A stretch of 64,000 nt of DNA from Solirubrobacter sp963724195 (GCA_963724195.1 CAVRTQ010000016.1:186001-250000), one strand, 5' to 3'. Shown: positions 17,142-27,877, counted from the first letter of the stretch. The notes: a model not told the origin generated them from the sequence alone. Translations and numbers: made by a program.

Positions 17142-20100
17142 ATGCACCTCAGCTCGATCACGCTGAAGGGCTTCAAGTCCTTCCCGGATCGCACGCGGCT
17201 GACGTTCGCGCCCGGCGTGTCGGTGATCGTGGGCCCGAACGGGTCGGGCAAGTCCAACATCACGGACGGCGTGCTGTGGGCGCTGGGCGAGCAGTCGCCG
17301 GTGGCCGTGCGCGGCCAGTCGATGCAGGACGTGATCTTCGCCGGTGCGCACGGCGTCAAGTCGCGCTCGGAGGCCGAGGTCGAGGTCATCCTCGACAACT
17401 CGTCGGGGCGCGTGGACCTGCCGGCCGGGGAGATCTCGATCACGCGGCGGCTCAATCGCGCCGGCGACGGCGAGTACCGCATCAACGGCGCCAAGTGCCG
17501 GCTCACGGACGTCATCGAGATCCTGTCGGACACCGGCCTGGGCAAGGAGATGCACTCCGTCGTCTCCCAGGGGCGCGTGGCCGAGATCGTCACGTCCAAG
17601 CCGAAGGACCGGCGGATGCTGATCGAGGAGGCCGCCGGCCTCGGCAAGCACCGCAAGCGGCGCCGCAAGGCGCAATTGAAGCTGGAGCGCACCCAGGACA
17701 ACCTGGACCGGGCCCTGGACGTGGAGCGCGAGGCGCGCACGCGGCTCAAGCCCTTGAAGCGCCAGGCCGAGGCGGCTGAGCTGCACGAGCGGATCGAGCG
17801 CCAGAGCGACGAGGCGCGGTGGACGCTCGCCCGCGACAACTCGCGGTCGGCCCGCGCGGGGCTGGAGACGGCGGAGCAGGCCGTCGCGGAGGCCCGGGCC
17901 GCGGCGGCCGCCGCCGAGGAGGCGTTCACCGCGGTCGGCGCGCGCCGCGCCAAGGCCGAGGAGGCCCTTTCCGCGCGGGGGAGTGAGCGCGAGACGCTGT
18001 CCTCGCGCTTCTACTCCGCCAAGTCGAGCGGCGAGCGCGTGGGGATGCGGCTGGACGCCGCCCAGCGCCTGATCGGCGAGCTTCAGGAGCGGATCACCCG
18101 CCGCGAGGGTGGGATCGCCGCGCTGCGGGCCGAGATCGAGGCGGACACGGGCGACGACGGCGCCGAGGAGCGCATCGCCGGGCTGCAACGGGAGCTGGAG
18201 GAGCTCGCGCAGGACCACCGCGTGCGGCTGGAACGCGAGCTCGCCGAGCTCGAGGCGGGCCGCGAGGCCGCGACGCAGGTCGTGGCGGAGAAGACGGCGC
18301 TGGCCCAGGCGGCCGCCGCCCGCCGCGCCGAGGGCGAAGCCGCCTCCGAGGCCGCGCGGCGCGCTCGCCGCGAGTTGGACGTCGCCGCCGAGAAGGCCCG
18401 CCGCGAGTCGGCTCGGATCGGCGCCGAGCTGGCGAAGGTCAACCAGTTCCTGCGCGCGAACGCCGGCGCTCCGGGCGGCGCGAAGGCCCTCGCGGACTCG
18501 CTGTCCGCGGCTCCGGGCTACGAGCTCGCCCTGTCGGCCGCGCTGGGCCCGCGCCTGCGCGCCGGCGTGGCGCTGGACCTCGAGTCGGGCGCGAAGCTGC
18601 TCTCGAAGGGCGGCAAGGACGGCGCCGCCGCGCTGATCGTCGCCCGAAACCGCGGCCACCCCGACCGACGCTGTCGCCTGCGGAAGGCGCCGAACCCCTC
18701 TCTGCGCACGTCCAGAACTCGGGCGACGAGGGGTCCCAACGCCTCGCGGCGGCCATTCTCAGTGACGTGTGGGTGGTCGAGGACGTCGAGGCCGTGCGCT
18801 CCGACTTCACCGGCATCGCCGTGACCAAGGACGGGCGGGTGTGGTCGCCGCGGACGCGCGAGCTGCGCCAGGTCTCGCCCGGCGGGCACGACCGCGTGCT
18901 CAAGGAGCGCAACCGGCGCGACGCGCTCGTCGGCCAGGTCGACGAGGCGGCCCGCGCCGAGAAGGTCGCGCTCAACGCCGTCGAGGCGGCGCAGGCCAAG
19001 GTCGCGGAGGCCGACGCGGCGCGTGAGGGGATCGACCGTGAGGCGCGCGCCGCCGCCCGGGCGCGCGACGAGGCCGCCGAGGCCGAGCGGCACGCGCGCT
19101 GGGTCATCCAGCAGCGCCGGTCCGCGCCGGACGAGGGGCCGAGCGCCGACCGCAAGGCGCAGGTGGAGTCGCAGATCGCCACGGAGCGCCGCCTGAAGGA
19201 ACGCGCCGAGCGCGAGCGGGCGGACCGGGCGAGACGGCTCGAGCACGAGGGTCGCCGGGTGCTGCGCGACCGCGAGCTCAAGCCGGTCGCGGAGCGCTTC
19301 GCCGCCGCGCTGAAGACGGTGCAGGCGGCGGTCGCCAACCGCGTCGAGGTGCTCGAGGCCGAGCTCAACGCGGACAAGGCCGCCGGCGAGCAGCTGGCCA
19401 AGGAGCTGCGGGAGTGCGCGGCCGAGGAGTCACGCGTCCACGCGAAGCTGCGCGAGCGCGGCGAGGCCGTCACCCGCGGCGAGGTCCAGGCCCAGCGCGC
19501 CCGCGACCACGCGGAGGACGTCGAGGCCGAGCTCACCCGGCTCGCGACGAAGCTCGGGCTGGAGCCGGAGCCGTCCGAGGCAGGCCTCGGAGACGACGAG
19601 CGCGCGCACCTGCACAAGACGATCGAACGCCTGCAGCGCCGGCGTGAGCAGCTCGGCCCGGTCAACCCGCTCGCGCAGGCCGAGTACAAGGAAGCGCTCG
19701 AGCACGTGCAGGAGCTCGAGCGCATGCGCGAGGACATGGAGACCGCGCTGCGGGAGCTGGCCCAGCTCATCAAGGACACCGACCGGCGCATCAAAGAGGC
19801 CTTCGAGGAGACGTTCGAGGCCGCGGCCAAGAACTTCCAGGAAGTCGTCGGCCACCTCTTCCCGGGCGGCCGCGGCGCGCTGCGGCTCGTGCGTGAGGAC
19901 TCCGGCCCGCGCCCGGTGCTGGGCGGCGGCGACGCCGAGACCGAGGCGCCCGAGCCTGATGAGGACGAAGACGAGGACACGCCGGAGGACAAGCTCGGCG
20001 TCGAGATCGAGATCACGCCCGCGGGCAAGTCGACCAAGCGCCTGACGCTGCTCTCCGGCGGCGAGAAGACGATGACGTCGCTCGCGTTCCTGTTCGCGGT

Positions 20101-20350
20101 CTTCCTCGCCCGCCCGTCGCCGTTCTACATCCTCGACGAGGTCGAAGCCGCGCTCGACGATCTGAACATCGACCGCTTCCTGCAGGTCCTGCGCGGGTTC
20201 TCGGACCGTGCGCAGTTCATCGTCGTCACGCACCAGAAGCGCACGATGGAAGCCGCCGACGCGTTGTACGGCGTGTCCATGGCGGGCAACGGCGTCTCGA
20301 AGGTAATCTCCCGCCGGCTCCCGAAGCCCGTCGAGGAAGAGGCCGCATGA
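17142..20350 (+). CDS. smc: Chromosome segregation ATPase SMC, one frameshift
   Basis: The reconstructed 1,070-residue protein has Walker A VGPNGSGKSN (residues 31-40), long alanine/glutamate/arginine coiled coils, a hinge region (PGYELALSAALGPRLRAGVA), and the C-terminal head with LTLLSGGEKTMTSLAFLFAV and Walker B FYILDEVEAALDDLN. It organises and segregates chromosomes as a ring with ScpAB. A base is missing near 18644 (CCC for CCCC): IVAP then KPRPPRPTLSPAEGAEPL restores the frame into SDVWVVEDVEAVRSDFTG. An acidic insert (EAPEPDEDEDEDTPEDK) lies before the signature motif. Confidence 0.96.
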
Positions 20351-20426
20351 CTCGCGCTGCGCGCTCGCATGCTTCGGCGGAAACTCGCCTGGCGGCTCGT
20401 TTCCGCGCCGATACGGAGGTCCAGCA

Positions 20427-20792
20427 GTGAAGGTCGAAACCGCTCCGCCGCAGAGCGTCGAAGGATCGTCCGGCATCGACAGCGCCGTCGGCATCGTCGG
20501 CTCGGCCGCGGTCGTCGGCTCCGCGGGCGTGGTCGGCTCGGCGGCCGTCGCGGGCTCGTCCGCGATCGTCGGGTCCGCGGCCGTCGCGGGGTCCACGTGC
20601 GTCGTCGGCAGCGCGGGCGTCGCGCTCTCGGCGGGCGTCGTCGGCTCCGCCGGCATCATCGCCGGCCTCGGCAACGTCGGCTGCGCGGGCTGCGTCGCGT
20701 GCATCGGCTGCGTGAACTGCAAGGGCTGCGTGGGCTGCATCGGCTGCAGCGGCATCACGGGCGGGGTGGGCCTGATCGGAGTTCACGCGTGA
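20427..20792 (+). CDS. Hexapeptide-repeat protein with an eight-cysteine ladder, function unknown
   Basis: The 121-residue protein starts at GTG 20427 after the ribosome-binding site CGGAGGT. After about 20 polar residues it is built of 16 consecutive six-residue units (residues 22-117), first GIVGSA, AVVGSA, GVVGSA and similar, then GNVGCA, GCVACI, GCVNCK and GCVGCI. The i, G/A, x, x, small pattern fits the left-handed beta-helix hexapeptide rule, which needs 18 residues per coil, so about five coils. Cysteines stand every third residue at 86, 89, 92, 95, 98, 101, 104 and 107, plus C58. No signal peptide is evident. It follows smc and overlaps the VOC gene (GTGA). I know of no function; metal binding or a modified peptide are both possible. 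Confidence 0.8.
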   Translation: MKVETAPPQSVEGSSGIDSAVGIVGSAAVVGSAGVVGSAAVAGSSAIVGSAAVAGSTCVVGSAGVALSAGVVGSAGIIAGLGNVGCAGCVACIGCVNCKGCVGCIGCSGITGGVGLIGVHA

Positions 20793-21155
20793 CCGCCATC
20801 CGGCGCGCCATCCCGAACCTCGTCGTCGAGGACGCGGAGGCCGCCAAGACGTTCTTCACACGGCTTCCTCGGCTTCGAGATCGCCATGGACGAGGCCGGC
20901 TTCGTGATGTATCGCTCGCCGAGCAACCCGACCGCGCAGATCACCACCGCCGACCTCAAGGTCGAGGGCCAGGACCGCGGCATCAAGGACGCGAACGTCT
21001 CAGTCGAGGTCGAGGACGCTGCCGCGCTGCACGCGCAGGCGCTCGAGCAGGGCCTCGAGGTGGTCTATCCGCTGACCGACGAGCCGTGGGGCGTCCGCCG
21101 GTTCTTCGTCCGCGCGCCCGGCGGCCACGTCATCAACGTGGCGCAACACCTCTGA
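20789..21155 (+). CDS. VOC-family (glyoxalase/bleomycin-resistance-like) protein, one frameshift
   Basis: A single VOC domain of about 122 residues: AIRRAIPNLVVEDAEAAKTFF, then after a one-base break near 20858 GFLGFEIAMDEAGFVMYRSP, VSVEVEDAAALHAQALEQGL and the C-terminal VRAPGGHVINVAQHL, whose histidine is a usual metal-ligand position. Members bind or transform small molecules, or sequester antibiotics. The GTG overlaps the stop of the cysteine-ladder gene, so the two should be translated together. Confidence 0.8.
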
Positions 21156-21164
21156 AGCAGGCTC

Positions 21165-21497
21165 TCAAAAGATCAGCGCGAGCAGCACCACGAAGGCGAT
21201 GATGGTGAGCAGCACCATCGACGCCACCGCGGTCGCGGCGAGAATCGCCGCGCCCTTGCCCACGCGCACGATCTGCCGCGAGGTGTGCGACGGGAGCCGC
21301 CGCTCCGCCATCGCCATGAACACCGCGCCGAGGAAGCCCGCGCCGTACTCCGCGCGCTCGGCCTCCACCACCCGTTCGCGGCACCGCGCGGCCATCTCAC
21401 GCGCCTCGCGCCGCTTGCGCACCGCCGTCTTGGGCAGCGTCTGCAGCCTGGTCTCCCAGTAGTTCAGGGATTCACGAGCTTCGACAAGAGCGGGCAT
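21165..21497 (-). CDS. Small membrane protein of unknown function
   Basis: The 110-residue product begins MPALVEARESLNYWETRL, has a basic helical middle (KTAVRKRREAREMAARCRER), and ends in a hydrophobic segment (ILAATAVASMVLLTIIAFVV) that runs to the C-terminus. This suggests a tail-anchored or single-pass protein. The family is not recognised. ATG 21497 avoids overlap with the GNAT gene; a longer frame exists upstream. It is convergent with the VOC gene, 9 nt apart. Confidence 0.6.
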   Translation of the reverse strand: MPALVEARESLNYWETRLQTLPKTAVRKRREAREMAARCRERVVEAERAEYGAGFLGAVFMAMAERRLPSHTSRQIVRVGKGAAILAATAVASMVLLTIIAFVVLLALIF

Positions 21498-21516
21498 CGC
21501 GTAGCCCAGGATACCC

Positions 21517-21972
21517 TCAAAGCCGCTTCTCACCCCAAAAGACGGCATAAGAATTGCCGTTGTAGTCGGGGATCTCCTCGTAGCCCGCGTCTCCGTAGAG
21601 CTGGCGCGCGACGTCCATCGTCGCCGCCGTGTCCAGCCGCACCCGCGCGTACCCGAGCTCCCGCGCGGCGTCCTCCAACGCCGACAGCAGCCGGCGGCCG
21701 TGTCCGCGCCCGCGAGCGTCCGGCAGCGTGTACATCCGTTTGACCTCCGCCACGTCCTCGCCGAGCCGCCGCACCCCGCCGCCGGCCACGGGGAAGCCGT
21801 CCTCCAGCACGATCACGTACGCGCCGTCGGGCGGGTTCATCTCGCCCGGATCGACCGTTGAGGTGGCCTCGGCCGTGACCGGCCCGAGATCGGCCTCCAC
21901 GTAGGCCTCCATCGCCACCAGGAGCTCCCGCGCGACTTCTGAGTCGCCTGCTATCCGCCGTACCTCGATCAC
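21517..21972 (-). CDS. GNAT-family N-acetyltransferase
   Basis: The 151-residue protein shows the GNAT acetyl-CoA loop in VKRMYTLPDARGRGHGRRLL (motif A, R/Q-x-x-G-x-G/A), then SALEDAARELGYARVRLDTA and GYEEIPDYNGNSYAVFWGEK. It transfers an acetyl group from acetyl-CoA to an unknown amine. GTG 21972 (IEVRRIAGD) is chosen over ATG 21996, which would overlap the ftsY start codon on the other strand. It is divergent from ftsY. Confidence 0.85.
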   Translation of the reverse strand: MIEVRRIAGDSEVARELLVAMEAYVEADLGPVTAEATSTVDPGEMNPPDGAYVIVLEDGFPVAGGGVRRLGEDVAEVKRMYTLPDARGRGHGRRLLSALEDAARELGYARVRLDTAATMDVARQLYGDAGYEEIPDYNGNSYAVFWGEKRL

Positions 21973-21978
21973 GCCTCG

Positions 21979-21984
21979 TATCCT
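21979..21984 (+). promoter_or_regulatory. Candidate -10 box TATCCT of ftsY
   Basis: TATCCT ends 10 nt before the ftsY ATG, in a context (TCGTATCCTGC) close to those of rpmF and rpsP. Confidence 0.35.
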
Positions 21985-21994
21985 GCCGAATCGC

Positions 21995-22990
21995 ATGGCC
22001 AGAGACTGGTACGACCTCTTCCTCCTCGACCAGGCGCCCCCCGAGGTGCCGGACGAGCCCGAACGCGAAGAGAAGCGCCGCGGCTTCTTCAAACGCCTGC
22101 GCGAGAACATGAAGAAGACGCGCGAGGCCCTGACCGCAGAGGTTCAGGCCACGCTGTTCGAAGGCGACCTCGACGAGGACACCTGGGAGCGTCTCGAAGA
22201 AGCGCTGATCTACGCCGATGTCGGCGCGAAGACCACCGCCCAGGTGGTCGAGGAGCTCGAGCGCGAGGCCGACGAGGGCTCGCTCGTCGGCGGAGAGGCG
22301 CTCACGAACCGCCTCGCGGAGCTGCTCGCCCAGCTCGCCCGCACCGGCGACGACAAGATCGACCTGCGCCCGGACCCGACCGTGATCCTCGTGGTCGGCG
22401 TCAACGGCACCGGCAAGACGACGACGATCGGCAAGCTGTCGTGGCACCTGCGCAACACGCTCGGCCTCACGGTCGTGGTCGGCGCGGCGGACACGTTCCG
22501 CGCCGCCGCGGTCGAGCAGCTCGAGCGCTGGGGTGAACGCGCGGGCGTCGACGTGGTCAAAGGCCCCGAGGGCTCTGACCCCGGCGCCGTCGCCTTCGAC
22601 GCGATCGCCCGCGGTCGTGAGCGCGGCGCCGACGTGATCATCATCGACACCGCCGGCCGCCTGCACACGCAGACGAACCTGATGGACGAGCTGACCAAGG
22701 TCCGGCGCGTGATCACCAAGCAGATGCCGGAGGCGCCGCACGAGACGCTGATGACCGTGGACGCCACCACGGGCCAGAACGGCGTCCGTCAGGCCAAGCT
22801 GTTCGGCGAGGCCGTCGGCGTCACCGGAATCATCCTCACCAAGCTCGACGGGACGGCCAAGGGCGGCATCGCGCTCGCGATCGCGAACGAGCTGAACATC
22901 CCCGTCAAGCTCATCGGCATCGGCGAGCAGCTGGAGGATCTCCGGCCGTTCGATCCCGACGACTTCGCAAAGGCGCTGCTCACGGCGTGA
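21995..22990 (+). CDS. ftsY: Signal recognition particle receptor FtsY
   Basis: The 331-residue SRP GTPase has a short N-terminal region rich in acidic and basic residues, the four-helix N domain, and the G domain: G1 VGVNGTGKTTT (near residue 133), AADTFRAAAVEQL, DTAGRLHTQTNLMDEL, TKLDGTAKGG and GIGEQLEDLRPFDPDDF. It docks SRP-ribosome complexes at the membrane with Ffh (also in this window). The acidic A domain is short, as in many Gram-positives. GC-rich dyads (GGGGCGGCGCCCC) follow the stop. Confidence 0.97.
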   Translation: MARDWYDLFLLDQAPPEVPDEPEREEKRRGFFKRLRENMKKTREALTAEVQATLFEGDLDEDTWERLEEALIYADVGAKTTAQVVEELEREADEGSLVGGEALTNRLAELLAQLARTGDDKIDLRPDPTVILVVGVNGTGKTTTIGKLSWHLRNTLGLTVVVGAADTFRAAAVEQLERWGERAGVDVVKGPEGSDPGAVAFDAIARGRERGADVIIIDTAGRLHTQTNLMDELTKVRRVITKQMPEAPHETLMTVDATTGQNGVRQAKLFGEAVGVTGIILTKLDGTAKGGIALAIANELNIPVKLIGIGEQLEDLRPFDPDDFAKALLTA

Positions 22991-23031
22991 GCGTGGGGCG
23001 GCGCCCCCATCCCGGTCGGCCCGGGGCCGGA

Positions 23032-23037
23032 TAGGAT
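23032..23037 (+). promoter_or_regulatory. Candidate leaderless -10 box TAGGAT of nfeD
   Basis: TAGGAT ends 6 nt before the ATG at 23044. Confidence 0.4.
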
Positions 23038-23043
23038 CGAACC

Positions 23044-23472
23044 ATGGAATCGTGGGTGTTCTGGCTGATCTTGGCGGTGGTGCTCGCCGTGGGGGAGATC
23101 GCCACCCTGGGTTTCTTCCTGGCGCCGTTCGCCGGCGGCGCGGCCGTGGCCGCGGTGCTGGCCGCGTTCGGCGCGGGCACCACGGCCGAGGCGGCCGCGT
23201 TCCTCGTCGTCTCGATCGTCCTGCTGGCCGCGCTGCGGCCGCTCGCCCGGTCGCACCAGAAGGGCAAGGCGCTGAAGATGGGCACGGCGGCGCTCGTGGG
23301 GCAGACCGCGATGGTCGTGGAGCGGATCGCCAACGACGAGGGCGTGGGCTGCGTCAAGCTGGACGGCGAGATCTGGACCGCCCGCGCGTACGACGATGAC
23401 GCCGTCATCGAGCCGGGGACGAAGGTGCACGTTCTCGAGATCCGGGGCGCAACCGCGCTCGTGGCCGAGTAG
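23044..23472 (+). CDS. NfeD-family membrane protein
   Basis: The 142-residue protein has three hydrophobic segments (residues 5-27, 30-50 and 55-70) followed by a soluble OB-fold-like domain (GQTAMVVERIANDEGVG, then VKLDGEIWTARA and VIEPGTKVHVLEIRGATALV). NfeD proteins pair with SPFH proteins in membrane microdomains; the SPFH gene follows 12 nt downstream, so the two should form one operon. Confidence 0.9.
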   Translation: MESWVFWLILAVVLAVGEIATLGFFLAPFAGGAAVAAVLAAFGAGTTAEAAAFLVVSIVLLAALRPLARSHQKGKALKMGTAALVGQTAMVVERIANDEGVGCVKLDGEIWTARAYDDDAVIEPGTKVHVLEIRGATALVAE

Positions 23473-23484
23473 AGGGAGACCCGC

Positions 23485-24555
23485 ATGACCGCAGGCTTGA
23501 TCGCCTTGATCGTCCTGATCGTGTTCCTGTTCATCCTGGCGGCGTCGGGCGTGCGGATCGTCCCGCAGGCGCGCGCCGGGATCGTCGAGCGGCTGGGCCG
23601 CTACAGCCGGACGCTGGACCCGGGGCTCACCCTGATCGTCCCGTTCATCGACCGCGTGAAGCCGCTGATCGATCTGCGCGAGCAGGTGGTCTCGTTCCCG
23701 CCGCAGCCGGTGATCACCGAGGACAACCTCGTCGTCGGCATCGACACCGTCATCTACTTCACGGTCACGGACCCGCGGGCGGCCACCTACGAGGTCGCGA
23801 ACCCGCTGCAGGCGATCGAGCAGCTCACCGTCACCACGCTGCGCAACGTGATCGGCGGCATGACGCTGGAGGAGACGCTCACCTCGCGGGACAGCGTCAA
23901 CAGCCAGCTGCGCGCCGTCCTCGACGAGGCCACCGGCCGCTGGGGCATCCGCGTCGGCCGGGTCGAGCTCAAGTCCGTCGAGCCGCCGCGGACCGTGCAG
24001 GAGGCGATGGAGAAGCAGATGCGCGCCGAGCGCGACCGCCGCGCCACGATCCTCACCGCCGAGGGCGTCAAGCAGTCGCAGATCCTCACCGCCGAGGGCG
24101 AGAAGCAGTCCGCCGTCCTGCGCGCCGAGGGTGCGCGCACCGCCGCGATCCTCAAGGCCGAGGGCGAGGCGAAGGCGATCGAGACCGTCTTCAACGCCAT
24201 CCACGAGGGCGCGCCCGACCAGGCGCTGCTGCAGTACCAGTACCTGCAGACCCTGCCGCAGCTGGCCCAGGGCGACGCGAACAAGATCTGGATCATCCCG
24301 TCCGAGTTCACGTCCGCGGTGTCGAGCATGACGGAGCAGCTCACGGGCGCCGCCAAGCCGAAGCGGGTCAAGGGCGCGACCTCCATGGAGGAGATCGACG
24401 AGCGGGCCCGCAAGGACGCCGAGGACGCGGCCCGCGCCGCCGCGGCCGCGTCGCAGGAGGCCGAGAGCGCGACCTCGATCAGCGGCGGCACGCCGGCGCC
24501 GCGCGAGATCGCGCCCGGGACTCCCGCTCCGGCGCCGCCCCCGCCCGGCGCCTAA
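23485..24555 (+). CDS. SPFH/band 7 (stomatin-like) membrane protein
   Basis: An N-terminal membrane segment (residues 4-22) precedes the band 7 domain (GVRIVPQARAGIVERLGRYS, DPGLTLIVPFIDRV, ITEDNLVVGIDTVIYFTV). Next come a coiled coil with repeated units (ILTAEGVKQSQ, ILTAEGEKQSA, VLRAEGARTAA, ILKAEGEAKAI), a Q-YLQTLPQLAQG stretch, and a proline/alanine-rich tail. Such proteins oligomerise and scaffold membrane microdomains and often influence membrane protein turnover. It is co-transcribed with the NfeD partner. Confidence 0.92.
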   Translation: MTAGLIALIVLIVFLFILAASGVRIVPQARAGIVERLGRYSRTLDPGLTLIVPFIDRVKPLIDLREQVVSFPPQPVITEDNLVVGIDTVIYFTVTDPRAATYEVANPLQAIEQLTVTTLRNVIGGMTLEETLTSRDSVNSQLRAVLDEATGRWGIRVGRVELKSVEPPRTVQEAMEKQMRAERDRRATILTAEGVKQSQILTAEGEKQSAVLRAEGARTAAILKAEGEAKAIETVFNAIHEGAPDQALLQYQYLQTLPQLAQGDANKIWIIPSEFTSAVSSMTEQLTGAAKPKRVKGATSMEEIDERARKDAEDAARAAAAASQEAESATSISGGTPAPREIAPGTPAPAPPPPGA

Positions 24556-25961
24556 GCGTCCTTGTTGAAGGCCGCCATGCCCTTGATGCGGTTGTCCGCG
24601 TCGAGGGCGGCGACCTTGTAGGACTCGGCGAACGTCGGGTAGTTGAACACGGCGGTGACCAGGAAGTCGAGCCCGTTCGGCCCGCTCGCCATCACCGCCT
24701 GGCCGATGTGGACGAGGTCGGTGGCGCTCGTGCCGAGCACGTGCACGCCGAGGATCGACCGGTCCTCGGCGGAGACGAGCAGCTTGAGCATCCCCTCGCG
24801 GTCGCCGGAGATCACGCCGCGGGCGAGCTCGCTCCAGCGCGCGATCCCGCACACGTACGGCACGGCCGCGTCCGTCAGCGCCTCCTCGGTGGCGCCGACC
24901 AGGGCGAGCTCGGGGATGGCGTAGACGCCGGTCGGAATGAGCAGGGGGAGCTGGGCCACGGGCCGGTCGAACGCGGTCAAGGCCGCGATCCGGCCCTGCT
25001 CCATCGCGGTGGCCGCGAGCCCGGCGCCGCCGGCGCAGTCGCCCACGGCGAAGATGTGCTCGACCTCGGTGCGGTAGTTCTCGTCGACCTGGATGCGCCC
25101 GCGCTTGTCGGCCTTCAGGCCGGCCTTGCTCAGCGCGAGCTGGTCCGTGTCGCCCTGGCGGCCCGTCGCGTAGAGCACGGTCTCGGTCACGATCTCCTTG
25201 CCGGAGGCGAGCTTGAGCCGCGCGCCGCGGCCCTCGAGGGCGTCGACGGCCTCGACCTTCTCGCGCAGCCGGAACGTCACGTTGCGGCGCCGCAGCAGGT
25301 ACTGGAACGCCTCGCCGATCTCGCCGTCGAGGAACGTCAGCACGCGGTCGCGCTGGTCGACGACGGTCACCTTCGTCCCGAGCGCGCCGAACATCGACGC
25401 GTACTCGACCCCGATCACGCCCGCGCCGACGACCGTCATCGTCCGCGGCACGCGCTGCGCGAGCTTGAGCAGGCCGTCGGAGTCGATGATCGTGCGGTCG
25501 TCGAACTCGACCGAGGCGGGCCGCGCGGGCCGGGTGCCGACCGCGATCACGATCTTCTCGGCCTTGACGGGCTCGTCGCTGCCGTCGATCTGGACGGTGT
25601 TGGCGTCGACGAAGGTCGCGCCGCCCTGCAGCAACCCGACCCGGTTGCGCCGGAACTGCTCACGCGTGATCTGGGTCTCCGCCGCGACCACGGCGGCCGC
25701 GCGGTCGAGCAGCTGTTGGATCGCCTCCTGCTCGGTCTCTTCGACCCGCGTGGGGTCCAGCACGTCCAAGGGGCGCGTGGCGAGCTGCTCCAGGGTGGCC
25801 TGGCGCAGGGTTTTCGAGGGGATCGTCCCGGTATGGATCGAGACTCCGCCGAGGCGGTTGCGACGTTCGGCAACGGCGACACGCTTGCCGAGCTTGGCTG
25901 CTTGGATGGCGGCGCGCTGGCCGCCGGGACCCGAGCCGATTACGAGAAGATCGAGCTCCAC
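24552..25961 (-). CDS. sthA: Soluble pyridine nucleotide transhydrogenase (SthA-like flavoprotein)
   Basis: The 469-residue flavoprotein disulfide-reductase family member has an FAD dinucleotide motif (LVIGSGPGGQRAAIQAAKLG), the second one (MTVVGAGVIGVEYASMFGALG), HIFAVGDCAGGAGLAATAMEQG, and the C-terminal dimerisation domain. The usual redox CxxxxC is replaced: GGVSIHTGTIPSKTLR has no cysteine. This fits SthA, which moves hydride between NADPH and NAD without a disulfide. GTG start at 25961. It is convergent with the SPFH gene (4-nt overlap) and divergent from ffh by 22 nt. Confidence 0.9.
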   Translation of the reverse strand: MELDLLVIGSGPGGQRAAIQAAKLGKRVAVAERRNRLGGVSIHTGTIPSKTLRQATLEQLATRPLDVLDPTRVEETEQEAIQQLLDRAAAVVAAETQITREQFRRNRVGLLQGGATFVDANTVQIDGSDEPVKAEKIVIAVGTRPARPASVEFDDRTIIDSDGLLKLAQRVPRTMTVVGAGVIGVEYASMFGALGTKVTVVDQRDRVLTFLDGEIGEAFQYLLRRRNVTFRLREKVEAVDALEGRGARLKLASGKEIVTETVLYATGRQGDTDQLALSKAGLKADKRGRIQVDENYRTEVEHIFAVGDCAGGAGLAATAMEQGRIAALTAFDRPVAQLPLLIPTGVYAIPELALVGATEEALTDAAVPYVCGIARWSELARGVISGDREGMLKLLVSAEDRSILGVHVLGTSATDLVHIGQAVMASGPNGLDFLVTAVFNYPTFAESYKVAALDADNRIKGMAAFNKDA

Positions 25962-25983
25962 GCTGGGTACAGTCTCACAACCT

Positions 25984-27315
<1,332 letters not shown>

Positions 27316-27321
27316 GGCGGC

Positions 27322-27355
27322 GCATCCCCACCGCCCCACCCCGATCATCCGACCT
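27322..27355 (+). repeat. Family A dispersed repeat, copy 2 (ffh-rpsP gap)
   Basis: The 25-nt core is at 27331-27355. A GGCGG 5-mer (27317-27321 region, GAGGCGGCG) stands about 10 nt before the core's CCGCC and could pair with it. The sequence just before the core differs slightly (GCATCCCCA) from copies 3 and 4. Confidence 0.8.
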
Positions 27356-27370
27356 CACTTCCCGACTCGC

Positions 27371-27376
27371 TATCCT
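27371..27376 (+). promoter_or_regulatory. Candidate -10 box TATCCT of rpsP
   Basis: TATCCT lies 11 nt before the ATG in the context TCGCTATCCT, the same ten bases as upstream of rpmF. Confidence 0.4.
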
Positions 27377-27387
27377 GCTCCGCCGAT

Positions 27388-27633
27388 ATGGCAGTCAGCA
27401 TGCGACTCACCCGCGTCGGCGGGAAAAAAGATCCCCAGTGGCGCGTGGTCGTCGCGGACAGCCGCTCCCCGCGAGATGGCCGCTTCATTGAGAACCTCGG
27501 CCGGTACAACCCGCAGACGGACCCGTCGACGGTTGTCCTCGACGAAGAGCGGGTCCGGTACTGGCTCTCCAAGGGCGCGCAGCCCTCGGAGCCGGTCCAG
27601 AAGCTCATGAAGATCTCGGGCATCACGGTCTAA
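27388..27633 (+). CDS. rpsP: 30S ribosomal protein S16
   Basis: The 81-residue protein has the S16 signature MRLTRVGGKKDPQWRVVVAD and IENLGRYNPQTDP. It binds 16S rRNA early in 30S assembly. It heads the rpsP-khpA-rimM-trmD-rplS run, the standard order. MAVS at the start adds three residues relative to the usual MxxxRL. Confidence 0.97.
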   Translation: MAVSMRLTRVGGKKDPQWRVVVADSRSPRDGRFIENLGRYNPQTDPSTVVLDEERVRYWLSKGAQPSEPVQKLMKISGITV

Positions 27634-27642
27634 CGACGGCCC

Positions 27643-27876
27643 GTGCGCGAGCTGCTCGAGTACCTCGCGCGGTTGCTGGTCGACCACCCTGAAAAGGTGC
27701 AGGTCGACGAGTTCGAAGAGGAGGACGGCACGCTCGTCCTCGAGCTTTCGGTGGATGATGATGACTACGGACAGGTCATCGGACGCGGCGGGCGCACAGC
27801 CCAAGCCCTCCGGACGGTCGTCAAGGCCGCCGCGGTCAAGGACAACCGACGCGTCCTCATCGACATCGTCGAGTGA
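27643..27876 (+). CDS. khpA: KH-domain RNA-binding protein KhpA
   Basis: The 77-residue protein is a single KH domain with the GRGG loop in YGQVIGRGGRTAQALRTVV and a start typical of the family (RELLEYLARLLVDHPEKVQV). KhpA binds RNA with KhpB/Jag and affects cell-wall growth in Firmicutes. It lies between rpsP and rimM. GTG start. Confidence 0.94.
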   Translation: MRELLEYLARLLVDHPEKVQVDEFEEEDGTLVLELSVDDDDYGQVIGRGGRTAQALRTVVKAAAVKDNRRVLIDIVE

Positions 27877-27877
27877 G

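Noticed and set aside
22991..23031. GC-rich dyads after ftsY as a rho-independent terminator
   Set aside because: GGGGCGGCGCCCC can fold but no T-run follows; left as a comment in ftsY only.
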